Of a stretch of 6,512 nucleotides of DNA, positions 1-5,030 are shown one piece after another. The stretch's first letter is position 1; every line of letters starts with the position of its first letter. The stretch covers positions 1 through 6,512 of the forward strand of contig JBJMQW010000539.1 of NCBI GenBank assembly GCA_045802495.1. Direction: 5' to 3'. The notes beneath the pieces are model-generated. The model did no database searches. It saw only the letters and a list, made by a program, of their open reading frames with translations, and was not told the origin of the DNA. Made by a program: the position numbers and the translations under genes. Source of the stretch: AP-15 sp045802495. GTDB taxonomy: Bacteria > Pseudomonadota > Alphaproteobacteria > ATCC43930 > CGMCC-115725.

Positions 1-1101
1 CTCTGCCTCGCCGACGACGCCGACGCCGTGGGTGAGGCGAGCTTTTTTGTTGTCACTGTCCCGACTCCGATCGACTCCGAACGTCGGCCTGATCTCTCTC
101 CGCTCGCGGGTGCGTGCGAGCTGATCGGCAAGCGGCTACGGTCGGGCTCGGTTGTTGTTTTCGAATCAACGGTCTATCCGGGCCTGACGCGGCAATTCTG
201 CGGACCGCTCTTGGCCGGGTCTTCCGGGCTCAGGCAAGGAGTGGATTTCAAACTCGCCTACTCACCGGAACGGATCAACCCCGGCGACAACCAGCACCGG
301 CTCGAAACAATCGTCAAGATAGTGGCCGGTGAAGACGCGGAAACTTTGGAGCGGGTCGCCGCCGTCTACTCCCGTATCGTCGAAGCCGGTATTTACCGGG
401 CGTCCTCGCTCGAGGTCGCGGAGGCCGCAAAGGTCATCGAAAATACCCAGCGTGACCTCAACATAGCGCTAATGAACGAGCTGGCGATTATCTTCGACCG
501 GCTCGGCATCTCCACCAAGGAGGTGCTGCAGGCCGCCGGCACGAAATGGAATTTCCTCCCGTTCACTCCGGGGCTCGTTGGCGGACACTGCATCGGTGTA
601 GATCCTTATTATTTGACCGCCCGTGCGGAGGCGGCGGGCTACTACCCGCAAGTCATCCTCTCGGGCCGTCGCATCAATGATGGCATGGGCAGCTTTATCG
701 CTCAGCGCCTGGTCAAGCTACTCATTGCCGCTGAGCGGCCGGTCAAGGGCGCCAAGATCGGCATCCTCGGCATAACCTTCAAGGAAGACGTGCCCGATCT
801 TCGCAATAGCCGCGTTCCGGACATCGCTGCGGAATTGCGCGAATTCGGCATTGCGGCGTCGGTTGCCGACCCGCTTGCCGATCCCGCCGAAGCGAAGCGC
901 GAATACGGTGTCGAGCTGGTTCCGCTCGAAGCTCTTGTCGATCTCGACGGACTGGTGCTGGCCGTGCCGCACAAGATGCTCGGCGCCTCCGGCTGGGGAG
1001 AACTTTTCGGCAAGCTCAGCCCGGGCGGTGTATTTATCGACGTAAAATCCGCCGTCGACCGGCTAACCGTTCCGCACGACATCCATTATTGGAGCCTTTG
1101 A
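1..1101 (+). CDS. UDP-N-acetyl-hexosamine 6-dehydrogenase (TviB/WbpA/WbpO type), 5' truncated by window edge
   Basis: The protein belongs to the UDP-glucose/GDP-mannose dehydrogenase family, in the branch oxidising UDP-GlcNAc or UDP-GalNAc at C6 with two NAD+ to give the uronic acid used for capsule, O-antigen or exopolysaccharide. It acts in the cytoplasm. The frame is open from base 1 (LCLADDADA precedes the first GTG at 28), so the GTG is not the true start. The N-terminal Rossmann part with the GxGYVG NAD+ site, about 60-90 residues, lies outside the window. Visible motifs are VTVPTPID (bases 52-75), ESTVYPG (163-183), YSPERINPGD, EAAKVIENT with its conserved Lys, GGHCIGVDPYYL with the catalytic Cys at codon 589-591, and the C-terminal UDP-binding domain opening with GILGITFKEDVPDLRNSRV. 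The C-terminus ends in YWSL, as is typical, so the 3' end is intact. No epimerase or glycosyltransferase follows. The exact substrate (GlcNAc or GalNAc) cannot be told from sequence alone. Confidence 0.93.
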   Translation, partial: LCLADDADAVGEASFFVVTVPTPIDSERRPDLSPLAGACELIGKRLRSGSVVVFESTVYPGLTRQFCGPLLAGSSGLRQGVDFKLAYSPERINPGDNQHRLETIVKIVAGEDAETLERVAAVYSRIVEAGIYRASSLEVAEAAKVIENTQRDLNIALMNELAIIFDRLGISTKEVLQAAGTKWNFLPFTPGLVGGHCIGVDPYYLTARAEAAGYYPQVILSGRRINDGMGSFIAQRLVKLLIAAERPVKGAKIGILGITFKEDVPDLRNSRVPDIAAELREFGIAASVADPLADPAEAKREYGVELVPLEALVDLDGLVLAVPHKMLGASGWGELFGKLSPGGVFIDVKSAVDRLTVPHDIHYWSL

Positions 1102-1110
1102 TATCCGCAA

Positions 1111-1131
1111 CCGGGACGGAACCTTTCCCGG
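1111..1131 (+). terminator. Possible hairpin terminator after the dehydrogenase
   Basis: Arms CCGGGA (1111-1116) and TCCCGG (1126-1131) are perfect complements around a 9-base loop and start 9 bases after the TGA stop. There is no T-tract downstream, so this is at best a weak or Rho-assisted stop. A 6-bp stem is also expected by chance in GC-rich DNA. Position is the main argument. Confidence 0.25.
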
Positions 1132-1354
1132 GTCTGGCGGGGGGCAGCACCGTCGTTCCGCTGGAAGGCGCGTCTGGGGTGCGAAGGTGGCGTGTGTACC
1201 GCCAACGCTCAACGCGTCGGCATCCACACCTTGGCAGCGTGCGCTGTCGGCTATATGGAAGCGAATTACCGGTGGGAGGCGCAACTGGCGCGCGCGTCGA
1301 TCAGGTCATTGCCAAGCAATCTTGCAGCCGGCCAAGAACATCCTGACGGTTTCG

Positions 1355-1378
1355 GCTAAGTGCGCGTCCGCTAAGTGC
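1355..1378 (+). repeat. 9-bp direct repeat, GCTAAGTGC x2, 15-bp period
   Basis: Two exact copies of GCTAAGTGC occur at 1355-1363 and 1370-1378, separated by six bases (gcgtcc). The second copy ends one base before a perfect TATAAT box. Tandem half-sites next to a -10 box are a common layout for regulator binding, but no regulator is identified here. Confidence 0.55.
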
Positions 1379-1379
1379 A

Positions 1380-1385
1380 TATAAT
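1380..1385 (+). promoter_or_regulatory. Perfect TATAAT (-10 like) box without a clear -35
   Basis: TATAAT reads on the plus strand at 1380-1385. At 16-18 bases upstream I see only TAAGTG-like sequence, part of the direct repeat, so a sigma-70 promoter would need an activator. A transcript from here would run toward 1471 and become antisense to the periplasmic protein gene. No ORF with a start codon follows the AGGAAAGGA at 1400-1408. It may be accidental. Confidence 0.25.
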
Positions 1386-1471
1386 CGATCCTGAGCACTA
1401 GGAAAGGAACAGCGGGGGAATTTCAAAGACGGCGAGTGCGCCATCCGGCATAAGCTTTGAGATTCACGCGA

Positions 1472-2107
1472 TCAGCGCGGATGCGGGTGGGCCAATCTTA
1501 TCCCGAGCAAGGGAGCGGCCGCTTCCGGAGGAAGTTTCGCGTAACCCGACGGAATTTCGAATAGTACTGGATCTTGCTTGCCGATCTTGACGTGACGCAA
1601 CTCCCAGTAAATCGTCGAAACCTTTCCGTTACCGGCCTCGAATTTCGCATCGCATTTCATCGGGATGCCTTCATGGCTCAGCCAGAGTGAGCCTGATGCG
1701 CGACCTGAAGGAGAATTGTTTTCGACCGCGTATTTCATTGTCGCAATGCCGTTGACGGTCTCTCGCGCAACCGGGTTGCGCAAGAGACCGCGGTCGCTCA
1801 ACAGCGAAAACTCCTTGGGCAGCGAAAATTCAACGACCGTGTGCAATTGCGGCAGGATCATCTTGCCCACTTCGCTGCCGTCGCGAAGGATCAACACCGA
1901 CTTCAACGCAGGCAGTACTTGCTCGTGTCGTTGCTCCCCCGGCATGTGCCACATCATGCCAACGTAGCTCTGGCCGTCGATGATCAGCACGCGTTCCGCG
2001 GCGAATCCGATACTTGCGTCGCCGATAATTTGGGCCGAGGCAGGCCTATCGACCGGGGGCGATATTGATAGCAGGAAAACGGCGAGGCCTACTCGGAGCC
2101 TACGCAT
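1472..2107 (-). CDS. Secreted periplasmic protein, LolA/DUF4412-like fold (hypothetical)
   Basis: This 211-residue protein starts with MRRLRVG, a hydrophobic stretch (VGLAVFLLSIS) and a likely signal peptidase I site at ASA|Q near residue 26, so export to the periplasm is expected. There is no lipobox Cys. The mature part alternates short hydrophobic strands and polar turns. It contains YVGMMWHMPGEQRHEQ, then LHTVVEFSLPKEF, LWLSHEGIPMKCDAKFE and a closing FEIPSGYAKLP. This order (a 'model of the metal/lipid carrier state', then 'GIPMK', then 'F.IP.GY') resembles DUF4412 and LolA/LolB-like outer-membrane lipoprotein sorting folds, which bind lipids or act in envelope homeostasis. The assignment is from remembered pattern, and function is unknown. 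The start is well supported: GGAGGGG lies five bases upstream of the ATG. It is divergent from the DUF482 gene at 2289. The C-terminus (AHPHPR) is His/Pro-rich. Confidence 0.85.
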   Translation of the reverse strand: MRRLRVGLAVFLLSISPPVDRPASAQIIGDASIGFAAERVLIIDGQSYVGMMWHMPGEQRHEQVLPALKSVLILRDGSEVGKMILPQLHTVVEFSLPKEFSLLSDRGLLRNPVARETVNGIATMKYAVENNSPSGRASGSLWLSHEGIPMKCDAKFEAGNGKVSTIYWELRHVKIGKQDPVLFEIPSGYAKLPPEAAAPLLGIRLAHPHPR

Positions 2108-2112
2108 GCAAA

Positions 2113-2119
2113 CCCCTCC
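2113..2119 (-). promoter_or_regulatory. Strong ribosome binding site for the periplasmic protein gene
   Basis: Read on the minus strand, GGAGGGG is followed by TTTGC and then ATG at 2107-2105. The near-perfect Shine-Dalgarno match and five-base spacing fix the start codon of the 211-residue protein. Confidence 0.8.
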
Positions 2120-2149
2120 ACAGCGTCGCCGGGCTGTAGGCGGCCAATG

Positions 2150-2184
2150 CGGCGGTTTCGCGGCACACTGGACACAAACCGCCG
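2150..2184. repeat. 9-bp perfect inverted repeat in a divergent intergenic region
   Basis: CGGCGGTTT (2150-2158) and AAACCGCCG (2176-2184) are exact reverse complements separated by 17 bases. They sit between the divergent starts at 2107 (minus) and 2289 (plus), where an operator or a 5' leader hairpin for either gene would be expected. About half such a repeat is expected by chance in a window this size, so position is the main support. Confidence 0.45.
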
Positions 2185-2195
2185 GAGGCCTATCC

Positions 2196-2223
2196 TTGGG
2201 CGTCAGAAGCTACGAGGTAAGAA
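2196..2223 (+). promoter_or_regulatory. Weak candidate promoter for the DUF482 gene
   Basis: TTGGGC (2196-2201) and TAAGAA (2218-2223) are separated by 16 bases and precede the short upstream ORF and the DUF482 start at 2289. Both boxes match the sigma-70 consensus only in part. It is the best pair I can see in this 181-base interval, not a firm call. Confidence 0.2.
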
Positions 2224-2235
2224 CGGGATACGGCA

Positions 2236-2292
2236 ATGAGTGGTATCACAACAACGAACCTATCCGGCGGCCGGACGCCGAGCGGCAAATGA
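2236..2292 (+). CDS. Possible 18-codon leader ORF overlapping the DUF482 start (ATGA)
   Basis: An ATG at 2236 opens a short ORF reading MSGITTTNLSGGRTPSGK and ending in TGA at 2290-2292. That TGA overlaps the ATG (2289-2291) of the next gene in the ATGA arrangement typical of translational coupling. The downstream gene has no clear Shine-Dalgarno of its own (only GAGCGG just before it), so coupling would make sense. The leader's own ribosome binding site is weak: GAGGT lies about 16 bases upstream of the ATG. The peptide is Thr/Ser/Gly-rich, with no run of one amino acid that would suggest attenuation. It may be chance. Confidence 0.3.
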   Translation: MSGITTTNLSGGRTPSGK

Positions 2293-3467
2293 GCGACACC
2301 ACAGCAACCGTCACTGTGCGAGTACACTCCGCTATCGCCGAGATACCCGCCGCCATCTGGGATGAGTGCGCCCGCAAAGTCAACCCGACCGTTTCGCACA
2401 CTTTCCTGAACGCGCTCGAGGAGAGCGGCTCAACTACCGCCCGCACAGGGTGGGCGCCCCAGCATCTCTCCCTCTCTGGGGCCGATGGTGAGGTTATCGG
2501 CGTCGTCCCGCTCTACGCCAAGACGCACTCCTACGGCGAATACATTTTCGACTATGGCTGGGCAGACGCCTACGAGCGGGCCGGTGGAAGATACTACCCG
2601 AAGCTCCTCTCGGCCGTGCCCTTCACTCCCGTTCCGGGGCCTCGAATCATGCTGCGCCCGGGCGCGCATCCCGAGGCCCGCGACAATCTGCTCGCTGGCA
2701 TGATCGAGTTTGTCAAGCGGCGCCGTATCTCGTCCTTGCACGTGAATTTTCCCGAAAGTAGCGAAGCCACAGCGTTTACCGAAGCCGGCTTCCTGCAGCG
2801 GCTCGGCCAGCAATTCCATTGGACGAATGGCGGGTACCGGGATTTTGACGATTTCCTGGCGGCTTTGAACTCGCGCAAACGCAAGGCGGTGAAGAAGGAG
2901 CGCCGAGAGGCGCTGACTCGGGGCCTCGAGATCGAGGTCTTGACCGGGGCTGACCTGAAGCCGCGCCATTGGGACGCATTCTTCGAGTTCTATCTCGCGA
3001 CCTCCGACCGCAAATGGGGGTCGGCCTACCTCAATCGCCGCTTCTTTGCGCTGATTGGCGAGCGAATGCCCGAGAAGATCGTGCTCGTCATGGCGCGCCG
3101 TGGCGGCAACTACGTCGCCGGTGCGTTCAACCTGCTCGGAACCGACACGATCTACGGCCGCAACTGGGGCAGCTATGGCGATTACAAATTCCTCCATTTC
3201 GAATGCTGCTATTACCAGGCGATCGAATTTGCGATCGCTCGCGGATTGACGCGTGTCGAGGCAGGCGCGCAGGGTCCGCATAAGATCCAGCGGGGCTATC
3301 TGCCGGTGCCGACCTACAGCGCCCATTGGATTCCGGATCCCGCTTTTCGCCGGGCGGTCGACCAATTCCTCGCGCGGGAGCGCCAGATGGTTGCGCACAA
3401 AATCGAAGGACTGACCGAGTTTTCTCCGTTCCGGCACGAAGGCTCGTCGTGTCTTCCCGAGCCCTAG
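2289..3467 (+). CDS. GNAT/FemAB-like protein of the DUF482 (COG3146) family
   Basis: The 392-residue product matches my memory of the DUF482 'peptidoglycan biosynthesis/recognition' family, a double-GNAT fold related to FemAB aminoacyltransferases. Landmarks are NPTVSHTFLNALEESGS (32-48), GWAPQHL (54-60), VVPLYAKTHSYGEYIFDYGW (72-91), WADAYERAGGRYYPKL, PFTPVPGPR (111-119), QQFHWTNGGY, the basic segment NSRKRKAVKKERRE (194-207), IYGRNWGS (288-295), FLHFECCYYQAIEFAI, EAGAQGPHKIQRGYLPVPTYSAHWI. Length is normal for the family. The real substrate is not established; by analogy it may transfer an amino-acyl or acyl group to an envelope component. It is cytoplasmic, with no signal peptide or membrane helix. 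The frame is open upstream to 1980, but that part has no family similarity and runs antisense to the gene at 1472-2107. MSDTTATVTVRVHSAIAEIPAAIWD fits the usual N-terminus, so 2289 is chosen. The gene ends 78 bases from the convergent sulfotransferase gene. Confidence 0.9.
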   Translation: MSDTTATVTVRVHSAIAEIPAAIWDECARKVNPTVSHTFLNALEESGSTTARTGWAPQHLSLSGADGEVIGVVPLYAKTHSYGEYIFDYGWADAYERAGGRYYPKLLSAVPFTPVPGPRIMLRPGAHPEARDNLLAGMIEFVKRRRISSLHVNFPESSEATAFTEAGFLQRLGQQFHWTNGGYRDFDDFLAALNSRKRKAVKKERREALTRGLEIEVLTGADLKPRHWDAFFEFYLATSDRKWGSAYLNRRFFALIGERMPEKIVLVMARRGGNYVAGAFNLLGTDTIYGRNWGSYGDYKFLHFECCYYQAIEFAIARGLTRVEAGAQGPHKIQRGYLPVPTYSAHWIPDPAFRRAVDQFLARERQMVAHKIEGLTEFSPFRHEGSSCLPEP

Positions 3468-3545
3468 CTCCGAAATTGAGCTCGTCCCGCAGCCATTCCG
3501 TCGGAACAAGCAGGTCGGCAAGGCTCTCTTCGCTTCAGCAAGGAT

Positions 3546-4838
3546 TTATTCGGCGGGCTTGGCCGATCGTTGCGGCGCGGTAAGCGCTGGCGAGGCTTTC
3601 GCCGGGCGAGACGATCTGTCGCCGTGTTCCGGCCGTATCCCGAAATGCGTCATGTAACGCGCGTAGCGCTCGCGCTCCAGGGCTGCATCGAGGCCGTATT
3701 CCTCTAGTCGGGAACCGTGTACGCCGTAGCCGCCGTTCGGCTTTGCCTCGACCAGCCGCCCAATCCGGCCGGCGGCATCGGCGGTTAGAGCGTCGCCGAA
3801 ATGCCGATAGAGCGCGGCCACCGTGCCCACCGGGTTCTTGACCAGATCCAGGTAATGGACGTGGAAAATCGGCTCGACGAACTCTTGGTCCGTCGTCGCA
3901 GCAATCATCAATTCCGTTGCCGCCAGCCAACGGTCGCTATCCTGACGACCGATCTCCGCCTTGTCGATGCTGCGGGTAAACGGACGCCTCAAGGTCTCGG
4001 TCAGCCGCGCGACGGATAGAAGGACCGCGAGCGGGTCCCGGTGCACGAACACCAGGCGGGCATCGGGATAGACCGCCCGGATCGCGGCCAGGGCAAAGAC
4101 ATGGTCGGGGCATTTGAGCACCCAGCGGCCGCCACCACCCCCCTGATATTGAAGGTGCTGCAGAAACCGCTTGTGAAAGCGGTAAGCCTCGAGATGCCCG
4201 GTTTCGTCGAGCCAATGTCGATAGCTCGGAATACGATAGGTCGAATCGAAGCGCAGGCTGGCGAAAATATGGGCGGTGATCTCGGAGCACTCCTGGGGCG
4301 AACTGGCATCTATCGGGTGCATTCGGCGGAACTCCGGAGCCAGGAGGCCGAACAGCCGCAGCTGTCTGCCTACCCGCCGGATAACCAAGTCCGGACGGTC
4401 GCCGCCCTTCTTGTCCGCACATGGGTGAATCAATTGCCAGACCTGCGGCACCAGATTGGCCGGATCCTCGGCTAAGAGGCTGTGCAGAAAGGTTGTGCCC
4501 GAGCGGGGGAGCCCCGATACGAAGATCGGCCGAGCAATTGCCTGATCCAGAATAGCAGGTGCTTTCTTCTCCTCCTCATGGAGCAGAAGGAGGTTGGACA
4601 AAAATCGAACGATATCCCACCGAGTGGCGAACCGGCCGACCAGGCTCAGCTCCGCTTCCTCGAAGCACGCGCGCAAGAACCTTAGCAACGGGTCCATAAA
4701 GGGCGTTTCGCCAAATTCCTGCAGGCCCGTGCGGCGTCGGGCTACGGCTTTGAGCTGGTCGGCGCTGAGCGGCCCCGGCGAGGGCATGAGCAGATCGCTC
4801 AGCGCATCCGTCATCCGGAGGACATATCTTTGCAGCAT
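3546..4838 (-). CDS. Sulfotransferase family protein (Sulfotransferase_3 type)
   Basis: The 430-residue protein carries both PAPS-binding elements of sulfotransferases. The 5'-phosphosulfate loop is in FVSGLPRSGTTFLHSLLA (106-122, LPRSGTT core) and the 3'-phosphate site is in FVHRDPLAVLLSVARL (264-279). Between them lie VWQLIHPC, SSPQECSEI, YRHWLDETGH and VLKCPDHVFALAAIRAVYPDARL, the arrangement seen in PF13469 proteins. It should move a sulfuryl group from PAPS to a hydroxyl or amine of a glycan, lipid or small molecule; the acceptor cannot be read from sequence. A GGGGG run at 233-237 precedes the RWVLKCPDH segment. There is no signal peptide, so it is cytoplasmic. The tail after about residue 405 is Pro/Ala/Ser-rich and probably disordered. 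The start at MLQRYVL is preferred over MTDALSD (residue 9): AAAGGG lies five bases upstream of the first and nothing suitable precedes the second. No PAPS-synthesis genes are in the window. Confidence 0.93.
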   Translation of the reverse strand: MLQRYVLRMTDALSDLLMPSPGPLSADQLKAVARRRTGLQEFGETPFMDPLLRFLRACFEEAELSLVGRFATRWDIVRFLSNLLLLHEEEKKAPAILDQAIARPIFVSGLPRSGTTFLHSLLAEDPANLVPQVWQLIHPCADKKGGDRPDLVIRRVGRQLRLFGLLAPEFRRMHPIDASSPQECSEITAHIFASLRFDSTYRIPSYRHWLDETGHLEAYRFHKRFLQHLQYQGGGGGRWVLKCPDHVFALAAIRAVYPDARLVFVHRDPLAVLLSVARLTETLRRPFTRSIDKAEIGRQDSDRWLAATELMIAATTDQEFVEPIFHVHYLDLVKNPVGTVAALYRHFGDALTADAAGRIGRLVEAKPNGGYGVHGSRLEEYGLDAALERERYARYMTHFGIRPEHGDRSSRPAKASPALTAPQRSAKPAE

Positions 4839-4843
4839 CCGCG

Positions 4844-4851
4844 CCCTTTCC
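4844..4851 (-). promoter_or_regulatory. Ribosome binding site for the sulfotransferase gene
   Basis: On the minus strand GGAAAGGG is followed by CGCGG and the ATG at 4838-4836. It decides for the MLQRYVL start over the ATG eight codons downstream. Confidence 0.5.
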
Positions 4852-4886
4852 GGCCGAACAAGTCTTGAACACCCCCGATTCCAAGA

Positions 4887-4920
4887 GTTGCCAGGCGGCT
4901 AGTTACCGCCCTGGCGCAAC
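4887..4920 (-). terminator. Strong bulged hairpin, possible terminator of the OmpA transcript
   Basis: GTTGCCAGGCGG (4887-4898) pairs over 12 bp with CCG (4906-4908), CCTGG (4910-4914) and CAAC (4917-4920), leaving a one-base and a two-base bulge and a 7-base loop. Read on the minus strand it lies 111 bases after the OmpA stop and about 50 bases before the sulfotransferase start. The bases after it (TCTTGG) form only a very poor T-tract. It is either a terminator between the two genes or a structure in the sulfotransferase leader. Confidence 0.4.
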
Positions 4921-4992
4921 GATTGCGATGCGACCTAAACTCGCGGGACGCAAGCCCTACTTCCGTTAACGCCGCCGAGAGCATCTCCTATC

Positions 4993-5010
4993 CACGTCCG
5001 AAAGGACGTG
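4993..5010 (-). terminator. 7-bp hairpin with tetraloop just after the OmpA stop
   Basis: CACGTCC (4993-4999) and GGACGTG (5004-5010) form a perfect stem closed by a four-base loop (GAAA on plus, TTTC on minus). It begins about 20 bases after the OmpA stop codon. There is no T-run behind it on the minus strand, so it may be a 3' mRNA-stabilising hairpin or part of a two-hairpin termination region with the one at 4887-4920. Confidence 0.4.
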
Positions 5011-5030
5011 CGCTCGCGGCTCATCTCTTG

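Larger units (their letters stand above)
1102..1471. other. 370-base region without a convincing gene
   Basis: It lies between the dehydrogenase stop and the 3' end of the minus-strand periplasmic protein gene. Several frames are open for 60-86 codons, but none has a ribosome binding site with a sensible start or a recognisable product. The dehydrogenase's own frame stays open from 1102 to the TAA at 1357-1359 and contains an ATG at 1255 giving a 34-codon ORF (begins MEANYRWEAQLARAS). This could be a remnant or a small protein, but I do not recognise it. The right half holds a direct repeat (GCTAAGTGC at 1355-1363 and 1370-1378), a TATAAT at 1380-1385 and a purine-rich AGGAAAGGA at 1400-1408 with no start codon at proper spacing. 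Confidence 0.6.

Noticed and set aside
28..30. GTG as the start of the dehydrogenase
   Set aside because: The frame is open to base 1 and the family has an N-terminal NAD+-binding fold before this point, so the gene is cut by the window.
1980..2288. 103-codon N-terminal extension of the DUF482 frame
   Set aside because: It is antisense to the well supported gene at 1472-2107, has no family similarity, and the known N-terminus of the family begins at the ATG at 2289.
2430..3521. Long minus-strand open frame (363 codons) opposite the DUF482 gene
   Set aside because: It is a shadow of the real gene at high GC, low in recognisable motifs and with atypical composition. The plus strand has clear family landmarks along its whole length.
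3468..3545. Terminator between the convergent DUF482 and sulfotransferase genes
   Set aside because: Only TTCC-GTC-GGAA (about 3496-3506), a four-base stem, is visible, with no T-tract. It is too weak to call.
4041..4475. 144-codon plus-strand open frame opposite the sulfotransferase gene
   Set aside because: It has no ribosome binding site or recognisable domain and lies wholly within a confident gene on the other strand.
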